DNA from: Gordonia sputi NBRC 100414
Lineage (GTDB): Bacteria; Actinomycetota; Actinomycetes; Mycobacteriales; Mycobacteriaceae
Length of the DNA stretch: 64,000 bases
Reading direction: 5' to 3'
Assembly: GCF_000248055.1 (NCBI RefSeq)
Contig: NZ_BAFC01000022.1
Coordinates: forward strand, 124,001-188,000
The notes beneath the pieces were generated by a model. The model made no database searches. It was not told the origin of the DNA and worked only from the letters and a program-made list of their open reading frames with translations. Position numbers and translations under genes: made by a program. Of the stretch, positions 1 to 11,484 are shown piece by piece; the stretch's first letter is position 1, and every line of letters starts with the position of its first letter.

Positions 1-1303
1 CGAACGACAGCTTCGCGCCGTTCGGGTCGAGTGCGGGCGCATCCGACGCCGGGAAGCTCTCGGCGATCGACTCGTCGACGCCGTTGTAGGCGGGGGTGTT
101 GCCCTCTTCGACGTAGTTGTGGATGTCCTTGCGGAACGCGTTCTTGGCGTCCCAGAGCTCGATGCGGTCCTGCGGACGCTTCGGGCCGGCGATCGACGGG
201 ACGACCGTCGAGAGATCGAGCTCCATGTACTCGGAGTACTGCGGCTCGGTGGCGTCCTTCTCCAGCCACATGCCCTGTTCCTTGGCGTATGCCTCGACGA
301 GGGCCAGCGTCTCCGCGCTGCGGCCGGTGAGCTTCAGGTAGTTGATGGTCTCGCTGTCGATCGGGAAGATCGCACAGGTCGAGCCGAACTCGGGGCTCAT
401 GTTGCCGATGGTGGCGCGGTTGGCCAGCGGGACCTCGGCGACACCGTTGCCGTAGAACTCGACGAACTTGCCGACGACGCCGTGCTTGCGCAGCATGTCG
501 GTGATGGTCAGCACGACGTCGGTCGCGGTGACGCCGGGCTTGGTCGCACCCGTCAGCTTGAAGCCGACGACGCGCGGGATCAACATCGAGACGGGCTGTC
601 CGAGCATTGCCGCCTCGGCCTCGATACCGCCGACGCCCCAGCCGAGCACGCCGAGACCGTTCTGCATAGTGGTGTGCGAGTCGGTGCCGATGCAGGTGTC
701 GGGGTAGGCGACGTCGGTGCCCTCGGCGTTCGGGCGGACCATGACCGAGCGTGCGAGGTGCTCGATGTTGACCTGGTGGACGATTCCGGTGCCCGGTGGC
801 ACGACGCGGAAGTCGTCGAATGCGCCCTGGCCCCAGCGAAGGAACTTGTAGCGCTCCTCGTTGCGCTGGTACTCGATCTCGACGTTGCGCTCGAAGGCCT
901 GTGCGTTGCCGAACGCCTCGATGATGACGGAGTGGTCGATGACCATCTCGGCGGGAGCGAGCGGATTGACCTTGTCGGGGTCGCCGCCGAGTTCCTTGAC
1001 CGCGTCGCGCATGGTGGTCAGGTCGACCACACACGGGACGCCGGTGAAGTCCTGCATGATGACGCGTGCGGGCGTGAACTGGATCTCGATGCTCGGCTCG
1101 GCCGACGGATCCCAGTTGGCGATGGCGTTGATGTGGTCCTTGGTGACGTTCGCGCCGTCCTCGGTGCGAAGCAGGTTCTCGGCGAGGACCTTGAGTGCGT
1201 AGGGAAGCTTCTGGGTTCCCTCAACAGCGCTCAGCCGGTAGATCTCATACGACTTGTCGCCCACCTCGAGGGTGCCTTGGGCGCCAAAGGAATTGATACT
1301 CAC
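1..1303 (-). CDS. acn: aconitate hydratase (aconitase A), N-terminal part
   Basis: Interconverts citrate and isocitrate in the TCA cycle, using a [4Fe-4S] cluster in the cytoplasm. The gene reads leftwards and runs off the window, so only about 434 of the roughly 930 residues usual for actinobacterial AcnA are present. The GTG start at 1303 follows a good ribosome site (GGAGAG, 1315-1320), and the protein begins [17 protein letters not shown]. Visible AcnA signatures are [19 protein letters not shown] and [12 protein letters not shown], the latter carrying the first cluster cysteine; the other two cysteines lie beyond the edge. It faces the Rv1476-like gene, as in Mycobacterium tuberculosis. 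A palindrome inside its promoter (see 1534-1563) implies repression by an AcnR-type TetR protein, which in relatives is encoded just downstream and would be outside this window. Family identity is certain. Confidence 0.97.
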   Translation of the reverse strand, partial: MSINSFGAQGTLEVGDKSYEIYRLSAVEGTQKLPYALKVLAENLLRTEDGANVTKDHINAIANWDPSAEPSIEIQFTPARVIMQDFTGVPCVVDLTTMRDAVKELGGDPDKVNPLAPAEMVIDHSVIIEAFGNAQAFERNVEIEYQRNEERYKFLRWGQGAFDDFRVVPPGTGIVHQVNIEHLARSVMVRPNAEGTDVAYPDTCIGTDSHTTMQNGLGVLGWGVGGIEAEAAMLGQPVSMLIPRVVGFKLTGATKPGVTATDVVLTITDMLRKHGVVGKFVEFYGNGVAEVPLANRATIGNMSPEFGSTCAIFPIDSETINYLKLTGRSAETLALVEAYAKEQGMWLEKDATEPQYSEYMELDLSTVVPSIAGPKRPQDRIELWDAKNAFRKDIHNYVEEGNTPAYNGVDESIAESFPASDAPALDPNGAKLSF

Positions 1304-1533
1304 GACTTAATCCACTCTCCTCGTGCCGACGGGCTGCGTCGGCGTCGTTCGACGTCTCACGTGTGCGCACGTGGACTGCGTGGCCGGCTCGTCGACGAAC
1401 GCCGCTCGTCGACTCCGACCGTGACCCGACGGGCTGCGCCGGGTGTTCGAGTGCTGTCGGTGGCGCCGGTGGGTGGTACCGATGCCTCCCTGCCCTCGCG
1501 GGGCGGCCACGGGGCCGCCGTGGTCACCATGTC

Positions 1534-1563
1534 ATCTTAACAGTACGGCTGTACTGTTTACAA
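1534..1563 (-). promoter_or_regulatory. acn promoter with AcnR-like operator
   Basis: On the minus strand, -35 TTGTAA (1563-1558) and -10 TAAGAT (1539-1534) are 18 bases apart. The spacer is filled by the palindrome AACAGTACGGCTGTACTGTT (1539-1558), with 8-base arms and a 4-base centre. It nearly matches the CAGNAC-N4-GTACTG site of AcnR, the TetR-type aconitase repressor of Corynebacterium. Binding there would block RNA polymerase. The inferred transcript start near 1527 gives a leader of about 225 bases before the acn GTG. The rest of the 1304-1801 gap shows no gene. Confidence 0.75.
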
Positions 1564-1801
1564 CACGCGACACGCCCGCTTACCGCCTACCTCCAGCATC
1601 CTCCATTCTGGCGCATGCCACGAGGCGAGGGTCACGCGGTCGTGTGCGCGTCGGCGACATTTAATGGCTGCGAAACCTTCTTAGGTGACACGCGGGGGTG
1701 GGTCCCCGACCGCGATCGGCCATTGGGCAGGATTGGCGTGGCAGCGCGCATGCCTTCCGGGTATGGGGTTCTACTGCAGAGCAGAAAGTTGGGTACAGCT
1801 G

Positions 1802-2386
1802 ATGAGTCCAGGTCCACAGGGCTACCCCGCGATCATCCCTGCGAACGTCGACATGACAGGCCTGCGGCAGGAACTGCTCGCCGACCACGTTGCCGCACCC
1901 GCCGATCAGGAACCCGCGCTTCGCGCCCTGGTGGCCCGCGCACAGTCCGACGGGCACGACCTCAACGTGGTCGTCCTGACCGAGCCACAGCCGAACTTCA
2001 CCTACTACCGCGACATCGCCACCCAATTGCAGTCCGAGGTCGGCGGGACCGTCCTCGTCATCGGCCCCAACTCGGTCGGTAGCTCCTCGGCCGACTTCAG
2101 TCGTGTGGTGCAGGAGCAGGCCATGGACGACCTGACGCTGCAGAATCCGTCCGTCGCCGCCACACAGATGTACGAAGAACTGACGTCACCGCAGATCGAC
2201 TGGACGCTCGTCACCATTCTGCTGATCGTCGTCACGATCATCGGAGCCGTACTCGCGCGGGCGCGCACCATACGTGCACGTCGACGGCGCGGCGAGGTCG
2301 CACAACCGGTCACACAGTCGTCGCCATCGGCTGCATCTGCGTCGGGCGAGGACGTGGCGTCGGCGACGTCGTCGTCCACTCATTGA
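1802..2386 (+). CDS. Rv1476-like membrane protein (DUF6676 type)
   Basis: A 194-residue protein of unknown biochemical role, matching by position and length the Rv1476 family found between aconitase and RipA in mycolic actinobacteria. The N-terminal two thirds is a soluble domain (MSPGPQGYPAIIPANVDMTG, later FTYYRDIATQLQSEVGGTVL). A single hydrophobic helix follows at about residues 138-156 (WTLVTILLIVVTIIGAVLAR), then a basic stretch and a Ser/Ala-rich tail. That pattern suggests a membrane anchor near the C-terminus. The reading frame is open from 1685, but the ATG at 1802 gives the family-like N-terminus. No strong ribosome site is visible. It may act in cell-envelope work with the adjacent peptidoglycan hydrolase, but only neighbourhood supports that. 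Confidence 0.8.
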   Translation: MSPGPQGYPAIIPANVDMTGLRQELLADHVAAPADQEPALRALVARAQSDGHDLNVVVLTEPQPNFTYYRDIATQLQSEVGGTVLVIGPNSVGSSSADFSRVVQEQAMDDLTLQNPSVAATQMYEELTSPQIDWTLVTILLIVVTIIGAVLARARTIRARRRRGEVAQPVTQSSPSAASASGEDVASATSSSTH

Positions 2387-2760
2387 CACCCGTCTGAAAA
2401 TCTCACGTCGCCAACCGCCGACCCCCGCTCGTAGGGCACAACCGGGTCTCGTCGTCGTTCGACGCTCTGTTGCCAATTCGATACCTGGCGAGTCATCTCG
2501 CCCTTTGGGCTGTTCACGGCATTTTCCCAGGTAATCACCTGTATGTAATTCGTTGCAGCGGTTTTCTCGTGTGTCCGATGTGACGTACGGTTCTCATGTC
2601 ACTTGTGTTGCTGTTGGTATCCAATGCACCACATGTGGTAGGTGATGCACGTTGGATGGTTGGGGAAGACGTGCACCCTGTGTTCGGACATGGAGATGCG
2701 TGCGACTCGAGGCAGCGCGACTTGAGGCATGACATCGCCGGCGAGGGCGAGGAGTTTCAC
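2387..2760. other. intergenic region upstream of ripA
   Basis: No gene is visible in these 374 bases. The stretch is less GC-rich than its surroundings. It contains a spaced inverted repeat, GTGAC (2580-2584) and GTCAC (2598-2602), 13 bases apart, which could bind a dimeric regulator. I looked for a c-di-AMP (ydaO) riboswitch, often found before actinobacterial NlpC/P60 genes, and could not make out its conserved core. A ripA promoter must lie here, but I cannot place it confidently. Confidence 0.4.
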
Positions 2761-4317
2761 GTGAGGCGAGTGACCACCGGTGTGGCTCGTGGTACCCCCA
2801 GGCGGGGCACACCGCGATTTGCACGTCTAGGGGCCGTACTTGCGGTCGCGATGCTCAGCGGAATGGGTGCGGGACAGGCACTGGCCGCCCCGGGCGCGAC
2901 CGCGCCGAAGAAGCCGACGAGCGCGGTGTCGACGTTGATCAATCAGATCGCGACGGCCAACCAGAACATCAAGGATCTCGACGGTGCGGTGGCCGTTCGC
3001 CAGGAGAACGCCAACAGGTCGCTTGCCGACTACCAGAACTCGATCGCCGCACAGCAGTTGGCCACACAGGCCGCGTCCGGCGCCGAGAACTCGCTCACAA
3101 AGGCCAACGGTGCTGCCAAAGATGCGCAGAAGTCCTTCGACGCACTGATCCGCGACGTCTATCGGAACGGCACCACGTCGAGCTCGATGACCAAGTACGT
3201 GTCCTCGGATAACCCCGATCGGGTGCTCGAGCGGATGTCGACTCTCGACCGTGTCGCCCGCAACCAGCAGGACACGATCCGTCGTCTGCAGGTGGCCCGC
3301 AACCAACAGGCCAACAGGGTCTCTGCGCTGCAGGCTCTCAAACGTCAGGCAGCGCTTGCCACGTCCGGCGCGGAGCAACGCAAGAACGACGCGCTCGCCG
3401 CGGTACGCGAAGCGCGGTCGGCGATGGTCGACGAGCAGCAGCGTCGCAACTCGCTCGTGGCGCAACGCGATACGGTCCAGCAGCAGCTCGACAAGCTGCG
3501 CGGCACGGTCACGACGCCCAAGAAGGTAGACGCTCCCGCGCCGACCGATCTGTTGTCGGGGCTTTTCCCCGGAATCCCGGGACTGCCGGGACCTCGTCCG
3601 AGCGCGCCCGGCGCAACTCAGGTCGACGGGACGAGTGACAACCAGGCACTGCAGGTAGCCGCGGAGGCCGCCGCTCGACTCGCGGGAGACCTGGGACAGA
3701 AGGCGCTCGCGGCGATGGTCGGTCAGGCGCAGATCCCGCACTCGGAGCTCTTGGATGAACTCGGACTCGGGGGAGCCTCGCTGGGATCGTCCGGTGCGGA
3801 CAGCATCGCCAGCAGGCTCGGTTCCGGCAGCCTCGGCACTTTGTTCGGCAGTTCGTCGGGTGGCGGCGGCGGGCCGGTACGTCCGGGCCTGCGTGGCCCG
3901 CAGGCCGTGGAGATCGTCGTGAACCGTGCGCTCTCGCAGCTCAACGTGCCCTATGCGTGGGGTGGCGGCGACGCCAACGGCCCCACCCTCGGTATTCGCG
4001 ACGGCGGTGTCGCCGACAGTTACGGCGACTACAACAAGGTCGGCTTCGATTGCTCGGGTCTCATGATGTACGCGTTCGGCGGCGTCGGCATCCAGCTCCC
4101 GCACTACACGGGCTACCAGTACACATCGGGTCCCCAGGTGCCGCTGGCGCAGATGCAGCGTGGCGACATGATCTTCTACGGACCCAATGCGAGTGAGCAC
4201 GTCGCGCTCTACCTCGGCGACAACAAGATGGTCGAGGCGCCGCAGTCCGGCGACGTCGTGAAGGTGTCTCCGCTGCGCACGGCTGGTGCGATGCCCAACG
4301 TGGTGCGGCTGCTCTGA
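2761..4317 (+). CDS. ripA: RipA-type NlpC/P60 peptidoglycan endopeptidase
   Basis: A secreted hydrolase that cuts the D-Glu-meso-DAP bond of peptidoglycan stems and is needed for daughter-cell separation in mycobacteria. The chosen GTG at 2761 follows GCGAGGAG and begins VRRVTTGVARGTPRRG, a basic region, then a hydrophobic signal core ending ALAAPG (cleavage near residue 42). The open frame extends up to 2596 but has no signal-like start. Residues about 50-260 are Gln/Ala/Arg-rich and predicted coiled coil, as in the autoinhibitory region of RipA. A Pro/Gly linker follows. The C-terminal NlpC/P60 domain has catalytic Cys431 (GFDCSGLMMY), His480 (SEHVALYLG) and a likely third residue, Glu492. 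At 518 residues it is longer than M. tuberculosis RipA (472). The usual tandem partner ripB is missing. Confidence 0.95.
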   Translation: MRRVTTGVARGTPRRGTPRFARLGAVLAVAMLSGMGAGQALAAPGATAPKKPTSAVSTLINQIATANQNIKDLDGAVAVRQENANRSLADYQNSIAAQQLATQAASGAENSLTKANGAAKDAQKSFDALIRDVYRNGTTSSSMTKYVSSDNPDRVLERMSTLDRVARNQQDTIRRLQVARNQQANRVSALQALKRQAALATSGAEQRKNDALAAVREARSAMVDEQQRRNSLVAQRDTVQQQLDKLRGTVTTPKKVDAPAPTDLLSGLFPGIPGLPGPRPSAPGATQVDGTSDNQALQVAAEAAARLAGDLGQKALAAMVGQAQIPHSELLDELGLGGASLGSSGADSIASRLGSGSLGTLFGSSSGGGGGPVRPGLRGPQAVEIVVNRALSQLNVPYAWGGGDANGPTLGIRDGGVADSYGDYNKVGFDCSGLMMYAFGGVGIQLPHYTGYQYTSGPQVPLAQMQRGDMIFYGPNASEHVALYLGDNKMVEAPQSGDVVKVSPLRTAGAMPNVVRLL

Positions 4318-4482
4318 CCGTCCCGGTACTGAGCTGACAACGGTGTGCCACGCCATCCGAACGACCTTCTTGGCGCGTTTTCAGGACGCACGGCTACGCT
4401 GGCTTGCAATCATGTCGGCAACCGATTCTGCGCGGACATAACCCGGCCGGGCCGGGATCCGGACGAACCTTAGGAGTACGGG

Positions 4483-5724
4483 TTGACCTCTTCGCATCCG
4501 AACACTGAGCAGGCGCAGGCTGCGTCGAACTCAGCCGGGGGAGCGGTGACGCTCAGCGACGACGACGTGAAGCTCGTGGAACGCGCGATCTATGAGGTCA
4601 AGCGTGTGATCGTCGGCCAGGATCAGCTCGTCGAGCGCATCCTCGTCGGACTGCTGGCTCGCGGGCACATCCTTCTCGAGGGTGTCCCCGGTGTCGCCAA
4701 GACGCTCGCGGTCGAGACGTTCGCCAAGGTCATCGGCGGCAGCTTCTCCCGAGTTCAGTTCACGCCGGATCTCGTGCCCACCGACCTCCTGGGAACCCGC
4801 ATCTATCGGCAGGGTCGCGAAGAGTTCGACACCGAGCTCGGCCCCGTCGTCGCGAACTTCCTCCTCGCCGACGAGATCAACCGCGCGCCTGCAAAGGTCC
4901 AGTCGGCGCTCCTCGAGGTCATGGCCGAGCGGCACGTCTCGATCGGTGGCACCACCTACCCGATGCCGAGTCCGTTCCTCGTCATGGCGACGCAGAACCC
5001 CATCGAGAACGAGGGCGTCTATCCGCTGCCGGAGGCGCAGCGCGATCGCTTCCTGTTCAAGATCCTCGTCGACTACCCGTCGGTCGAGGAGGAGCGCGAG
5101 ATCGTCTACCGGATGGGCAATGTCCCACCGAGTGCGTCGCAGATCCTCGATCCGGAGACGACGATCCGGCTGCAGGAGACCGCGGCCAACGTGTTCGTCC
5201 ACCACGCGCTCGTCGACTACGTCGTCCGTGTCATCAACGCGACCCGACGTCCCGCTGAGCTCGGCCTCCACGATGTCGACTCCTGGTTGTCCTACGGAGC
5301 CTCGCCGCGCGCGACGCTCGGCATCGTCGCAGCTGCGCGCGCGCTGGCACTGGTCCGCGGCCGTGACTACGTGATCCCCGCCGACATTGTCGAGCTGATC
5401 CCCGACGTCCTGCGTCACCGTCTGGTGCTGAGCTACGACGCTCTCGCCGACGAGGTCACCGCCGATCAGATCATCAACCGCATCCTGCAGACCATCGGAC
5501 TGCCGCAGGTGGGTACCCAGCCGGTGCAGCAGCAGGGGCCGCCGGTCCAGGCAGTGCCCGGTCAGCCGATGCCGGGTCAGCCCGCAGGGCCCCAGGCCCC
5601 GGGCGTGAACGGTGCACCCGGTCAGAACCCGCAGCAGCCGCAACAGGTACAGCCGGTGAACGGGGCGCAGGGCCGCTACCCGGCGGGACCGGCCAACCAG
5701 ACGTCAGCGCGGTATGGCGGCTAA
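4483..5724 (+). CDS. moxR: MoxR-family AAA+ ATPase
   Basis: A cytoplasmic AAA+ chaperone-type ATPase, thought in this family to help mature metal-dependent or von Willebrand partner proteins. A TTG start at 4483 is supported by AGGAG at 4472-4476. The Walker A motif GVPGVAKT lies at residues 67-74 and Walker B LLADE at 127-131, followed by NRAPAKVQ typical of MoxR. Residues about 345-413 form a Pro/Gln/Gly-rich tail with no recognisable fold. The next gene (DUF58) starts 11 bases before this one stops, and a VWA protein follows with a 4-base overlap. This MoxR-DUF58-VWA trio corresponds to Rv1479-Rv1481. The 165-base gap before it has AT-richer patches but no promoter I would defend. Confidence 0.93.
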   Translation: MTSSHPNTEQAQAASNSAGGAVTLSDDDVKLVERAIYEVKRVIVGQDQLVERILVGLLARGHILLEGVPGVAKTLAVETFAKVIGGSFSRVQFTPDLVPTDLLGTRIYRQGREEFDTELGPVVANFLLADEINRAPAKVQSALLEVMAERHVSIGGTTYPMPSPFLVMATQNPIENEGVYPLPEAQRDRFLFKILVDYPSVEEEREIVYRMGNVPPSASQILDPETTIRLQETAANVFVHHALVDYVVRVINATRRPAELGLHDVDSWLSYGASPRATLGIVAAARALALVRGRDYVIPADIVELIPDVLRHRLVLSYDALADEVTADQIINRILQTIGLPQVGTQPVQQQGPPVQAVPGQPMPGQPAGPQAPGVNGAPGQNPQQPQQVQPVNGAQGRYPAGPANQTSARYGG

Positions 5725-6648
5725 CAGCACACTGCCATCGCTCGAATCAGGCCTGCTCGACGAACCTCAGCTCTCGGCAGCGCTGAAGTCGCTCGAACTG
5801 ACGGTGCGCCGCAAGCTCGACGGCGTGCTGCAGGGCGAACACCAGGGACTGATTCCGGGACCGGGCTCCGAACCCGGAGAAGCACGGCCCTACCAGCCCG
5901 GCGACGACATCCGGCGGATGGAGTGGTCGGTCACCGCGCGCACGACCCAACCTCACGTCCGTCAGATGATCGCCGACCGTGAGCTGGAGACCTGGCTCGT
6001 CGTCGACGCATCCGCGAGCCTCGACTTCGGCACCGTCGCCCACACGAAACGAGAACTCGCGGTGGCGGCGTCGTCGGCCATCGTGCATCTCACCTCGGGT
6101 GGCGGTAATCGCCACGGGGCGGTGGTCTGTACCGGCGACAAGATCGTCCGCGTACCCGCCCACGCCGGGCGTGCCCACGATCTGAGCCTGCTGAAGACGA
6201 TCGCGACCACCCGTCGCGCAGCACCCGGCGTGCGTGGCGATCTGAAGGCCGGGCTCGAAGCGTTGCGTCGACCGCAGCGCCGCCGTGGCCTTGCGGTCGT
6301 GATCAGCGACTTCCTCGGTCCGATCGACTGGGAACGTTCGTTGCGCGCCATCGGCGCGCATCACGAACTCCTGGCGATCGAGGTCCTCGATCCCCGCGAT
6401 CTCGAGTTGCCACCCATCGGTGACGTCACACTCGCCGACGCCGAGTCCGGCGAGATCAGACAGGTCACGATCACCGAGTCGCTGCGACGCGACTTCGCCG
6501 ACGCCGCCCGAGCTCACCAGCAGAAGGTGCATCGCACCATCCGTGGCTGTGGCGGACCCGTGTTGTCGCTGCGTACCGATCGGGACTGGATCAACGACAT
6601 GGTCAAGTTCGTGGGGCGTCGTCGCCGCGGACTCGCCGCCGGGGTGGG

Positions 6649-6652
<4 letters not shown>
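5714..6652 (+). CDS. DUF58 domain protein (Rv1480-like)
   Basis: A 312-residue DUF58 protein, the usual companion of MoxR ATPases; its precise function is unknown. The family signature EARPYQPGDDIRRMEWSVTA sits at about residues 56-75. The second half resembles a von Willebrand A fold (ETWLVVDASASLDFG; LAVVISDFLGP) with an imperfect metal-adhesion site. No signal peptide or membrane helix is visible, unlike some longer DUF58 proteins that have two N-terminal helices. The ATG at 5714 overlaps the end of moxR by 11 bases and its stop overlaps the start of the VWA gene, so translation of the three is probably coupled. Confidence 0.9.
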
Positions 6653-8446
<1,794 letters not shown>

Positions 8447-8526
8447 CCGTATCAGCCGCACACCCCCAGCCGCACACCGACAGACACCATCCACAGACAC
8501 GCCTACCCGCAGAGGAGCCCAGCACT

Positions 8527-9363
8527 GTGAGCGGAATCCTGGACGGAAAGACCGTCCTCATCACCGGCATCATCACCGACGCGTCGATCGCGTTCAGCAC
8601 GGCAAAGGTCGCGCAGGAGCAGGGTGCGAAGGTGATCATCACCGGCATCCCCGAACGACTGCGGCTGATCGACCGCATCGCCAAGCGACTTCCGCAGGAG
8701 GTGCCGCCCGCGATTCCGCTCGACGTCACCGACGAGCAGAGCCTCGGCGAGCTCGCCGACAAGGTGCGCGAACTCGCGCCTGAGGGTGTCGACGGCCTCG
8801 TCCACTCGATCGCGTTCGCGCCGAAGACGCTGATGGGCCCCGACGCCGTGCCCTTCCTCGACGGTCCTGGTCCCGACGTCGCGAAGTCGTTCGAGATCTC
8901 GGCATGGAGTTACGCCTCGCTCGCTCGCGCGGCGCTGCCCGTGATGAACGAGGGCGGATCGATCGTCGGCATGGACTTCGACCCGCGCACGGCACTGCCG
9001 GACTACAACTGGATGGGCGTGGCCAAGGCCGCACTCGAGTCGGTCAACCGCTACGTGGCACGCGAAGTGGGTTACGCGAAGAAGATCCGCTCGAACCTCG
9101 TCGCCGCGGGTCCGATCAAAACCCTTGCAGCCAAGGCTATTTCGGGTACGGCAACCGACGATGCCAAGAAGCTCACCATGCTCAACACCTACTGGGACGG
9201 CGCGTCGCCCATCGGTTGGGACGTCAACGACCCGGTCGTGGTCGGCAAGAGCGTGTGCACCCTGCTCAGCGACTGGCTGCCCGGCACTACCGGCTCGATC
9301 GTGTACGTCGACGGCGGAGCCAGCCACAACACCTGGTTCCCGGAGAACTTCCTCAGCGAGTGA
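8527..9363 (+). CDS. inhA: NADH-dependent enoyl-ACP reductase InhA
   Basis: Reduces long-chain trans-2-enoyl-AcpM in FAS-II; it is the target of isoniazid-NAD adducts and triclosan in mycobacteria. The GTG start at 8527 is preceded by GAGGAG. The protein has 278 residues (269 in M. tuberculosis). The NADH-binding segment [10 protein letters not shown] lies at 14-23, Ser94 is conserved in LVHSIAFAP, and the catalytic Tyr160 and Lys167 lie in [24 protein letters not shown] and [13 protein letters not shown] match the mycobacterial enzyme closely. A GTGA overlap links it to hemH. Confidence 0.97.
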   Translation: MSGILDGKTVLITGIITDASIAFSTAKVAQEQGAKVIITGIPERLRLIDRIAKRLPQEVPPAIPLDVTDEQSLGELADKVRELAPEGVDGLVHSIAFAPKTLMGPDAVPFLDGPGPDVAKSFEISAWSYASLARAALPVMNEGGSIVGMDFDPRTALPDYNWMGVAKAALESVNRYVAREVGYAKKIRSNLVAAGPIKTLAAKAISGTATDDAKKLTMLNTYWDGASPIGWDVNDPVVVGKSVCTLLSDWLPGTTGSIVYVDGGASHNTWFPENFLSE

Positions 9364-10508
9364 CATCGCAGAGCTCGAGCACGCAGAACAGCACGGCATT
9401 CGACGCCGTGCTGTTCCTCTCGTTCGGCGGACCCAACGGGCCCGACGAGGTGATGCCGTTTCTCGAGAACGTCACGCGCGGTCGAGGCATCCCGCGCGAG
9501 CGACTGGAGGCCGTCGCCGAGCACTACTACCACTTTGGTGGGGTGTCGCCGATCAACCGGCTCAATCTCGACATGATCGAGTCGTTGCGTGCCGAGCTCG
9601 CGCGACGGGGGCGCGACCTTCCGGTCTACTTCGGAAACCGCAACTGGGAGCCGATGGTCGAGGACACCGTCGAGCAGATGTACGCCGACGGTCACCGGCG
9701 TGTGCTCGTGTTCCCGACCTCCGCCTGGGGTGGCTACTCGGGATGCCGCCAGTACCACGAGGACATCGCCCGTGCCCTCGACGCTCTCGCCGAACGCGTC
9801 GCCGATTCCGCCGACGACCCGTTGTTGCTCCGCAAACTTCCGCAGTACTGGGCCGAGCCTTCTTTCGTCGACGCCGGCGCAGATGCCGTGCGACGCGCTG
9901 TGTCTGCGCTGCCCGCTTCGGATACGCCGGCTCATCTCGTCTTCACCGCGCACTCCGTACCGATGACTGCCGACGCGGCGTCGGGGCCGGTCGACGAGAC
10001 CGCCGAACGCACCGGCGACACCACGAACGGCGAGGGTATCGCGGCCGGCGGTGGTCGGCTGTACTCACGGCAGGTGCGCGCGGCGTCGAACGCCGTGGCC
10101 GAGGCGGTCGGGGGCCCTGCACCGTCAGATGTCGATCAGGTCTGGCAGTCGAGGTCGGGCCCACCGCAGATCCCGTGGCTCGAGCCCGACATCTGCGACC
10201 ACCTCGAATCTCTCTCCGCGGCAGGCATATCCAGAGTGGTGGTGAGTCCCATTGGATTCATCTCCGACCACCTCGAGGTGGTGTGGGACCTCGACAACGA
10301 GGCCGCGGAAGTCGCCGAGAAACTCGGGATGGAATACGTGCGTGCCGACAGCGTGGGCACCGATCCACGCTTCATCACGCTGATCGCCGATCTCATCGAC
10401 CGGTATGCCGACGGCGGCGGTGATCTGCGGGCTCTCGGGTGCGCCGACAATGGCGCGACGTGCCGCCCGAACTGTTGCGTCCCCGCGCGCCGACCGCAGC
10501 GCGCTTAG
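9360..10508 (+). CDS. hemH: ferrochelatase / coproporphyrin ferrochelatase with [2Fe-2S] motif
   Basis: Inserts ferrous iron into a porphyrin in late haem synthesis; actinobacterial members use coproporphyrin III (also called CpfC). The protein has 382 residues starting at a GTG that overlaps the inhA stop. The metal-inserting histidine is in LVFTAHSVP and the acidic partner in [16 protein letters not shown] Cys in [12 protein letters not shown] and the C-terminal cluster [16 protein letters not shown] provide the four ligands of the [2Fe-2S] cluster known from the mycobacterial enzyme. An insertion between HSVP and LYSRQ (about residues 210-240, Thr/Gly/Glu-rich) looks longer than usual. It is convergent with the next gene. 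Confidence 0.95.
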   Translation: MTSQSSSTQNSTAFDAVLFLSFGGPNGPDEVMPFLENVTRGRGIPRERLEAVAEHYYHFGGVSPINRLNLDMIESLRAELARRGRDLPVYFGNRNWEPMVEDTVEQMYADGHRRVLVFPTSAWGGYSGCRQYHEDIARALDALAERVADSADDPLLLRKLPQYWAEPSFVDAGADAVRRAVSALPASDTPAHLVFTAHSVPMTADAASGPVDETAERTGDTTNGEGIAAGGGRLYSRQVRAASNAVAEAVGGPAPSDVDQVWQSRSGPPQIPWLEPDICDHLESLSAAGISRVVVSPIGFISDHLEVVWDLDNEAAEVAEKLGMEYVRADSVGTDPRFITLIADLIDRYADGGGDLRALGCADNGATCRPNCCVPARRPQRA

Positions 10509-10541
10509 CGATCAGGGCGAGACGGCCACGAGTCGCTGAGT

Positions 10542-11342
10542 TCAGGGGATCGTCGGCACGTATTCCGAGATCACCCGGTTCACCGCTGCGCCGCGTGCGG
10601 CGCGGGCAAGCGAGACCAGTCGACGCAATTCGCCGTCGCCGGAGAGCAATTCGTTCGACGTTGCGCCGAACGTGACGTCACCTCGACCGGCGACGGTGAC
10701 GATGGCCTCGATCTGCGCGGCCGTATCGATCACTCTGCTGGCGCGGGCGTCGTCGTGGGGCGGGAGGTCGACCTGATTGCGCAGCGTCAGCGCGCGGACG
10801 GAGCCACGGAGATCGGCGGGCGGGTTGCCTGCACGCGATCCGACTCTGGTCGCCAGGGCTGCTGCCTCCGAGACCGATTGCCGCAGTTGATATTCCACTT
10901 CTCCGACGGGCGCGGACGGATCTGCGGGCAGCGGTCCGGCGTAGCGGTGGACAGACCAGCGGCAGACGTCGGCGTCGAGGTGGGGGACGAGCGCAAGGGG
11001 ACCGGCGCGCTCTCCGATCTCATCGTCGACCAGCAACACTTCACCCGCTGCGAAAGACGCAGACGTGGCAGGTCCCGGGGGCAGGCCGTGCGGGTCGCCC
11101 GCCGACGGCAGGCGCACCGACATCGCCGTGGCATCACGGAGGAGAGCGAGGAGTCCGAGAACGCCGTCGTCGCCGACGCGTGGGTGGTCGGTGTGGTCAT
11201 CGACCACATGGCGGTCGGCGAAGATCGCAAGCGTGTCGGCCACATCGTCGGGTGAGCATCGGCCCGCCAGCCACGCCGCGGCCCAGCCACCGAGCGCGCA
11301 TGCGGGCCACGCTCGCGTCACGGTGTGGTCGGTACTGGTCAC
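10542..11342 (-). CDS. conserved hypothetical protein, Rv1486c-like
   Basis: A 266-residue protein without a recognised catalytic motif, placed and oriented like Rv1486c next to hemH. It starts MTSTDHTVTRAWPACALGGW and has an Ala/Trp-rich N-terminus (GGWAAAWLAGRCSPDDVADT), then alternating acidic and hydrophobic segments such as AAGEVLLVDDEIGERAGPLAL. No signal peptide or true membrane helix is visible. It is divergent from the DUF3097 gene and convergent with hemH, 33 bases away. Function unknown; only the conserved neighbourhood supports it as a real gene. Confidence 0.8.
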   Translation of the reverse strand: MTSTDHTVTRAWPACALGGWAAAWLAGRCSPDDVADTLAIFADRHVVDDHTDHPRVGDDGVLGLLALLRDATAMSVRLPSAGDPHGLPPGPATSASFAAGEVLLVDDEIGERAGPLALVPHLDADVCRWSVHRYAGPLPADPSAPVGEVEYQLRQSVSEAAALATRVGSRAGNPPADLRGSVRALTLRNQVDLPPHDDARASRVIDTAAQIEAIVTVAGRGDVTFGATSNELLSGDGELRRLVSLARAARGAAVNRVISEYVPTIP

Positions 11343-11368
11343 GAGGAATCACGATACCGATGGCTGCT

Positions 11369-11414
11369 CACGCGCGCTGCGCGCACCGACCCCACGCGCG
11401 TAGCGCGCATCGAC
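11369..11414. repeat. pair of 22-base direct repeats, each palindromic
   Basis: Two near-identical 22-base units (11369-11390 and 11393-11414) are separated by two bases. Each contains a GCGCGC-type inverted repeat (CACGCGCGCTGCGCGCA in the first, CACGCGCGTAGCGCGCA in the second). They lie in the divergent promoter region between the Rv1486c-like gene and the DUF3097 gene, 27 bases upstream of the former's start. They could be a tandem regulator site or a cruciform-prone element. Confidence 0.5.
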
Positions 11415-11484
11415 TCCGACACGTCCGCGGCATGCCCGGCGTGGCGACACGTGGCGGGTCCGGTCTGCCCCTAGCGTGTCCGGG

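Noticed and set aside
119..1540. 473-residue plus-strand open frame over acn
   Set aside because: It is antisense to a clear aconitase reading frame and is Asp/Val/Leu-rich, as expected from the complement of GC-rich codons.
2387..2760. possible c-di-AMP (ydaO) riboswitch before ripA
   Set aside because: Such leaders precede some actinobacterial NlpC/P60 genes, but I could not find the conserved core segments here.
2827..4356. 509-residue minus-strand open frame over ripA
   Set aside because: Arg/Leu/Val-rich shadow of the hydrolase gene; no family features and no ribosome site.
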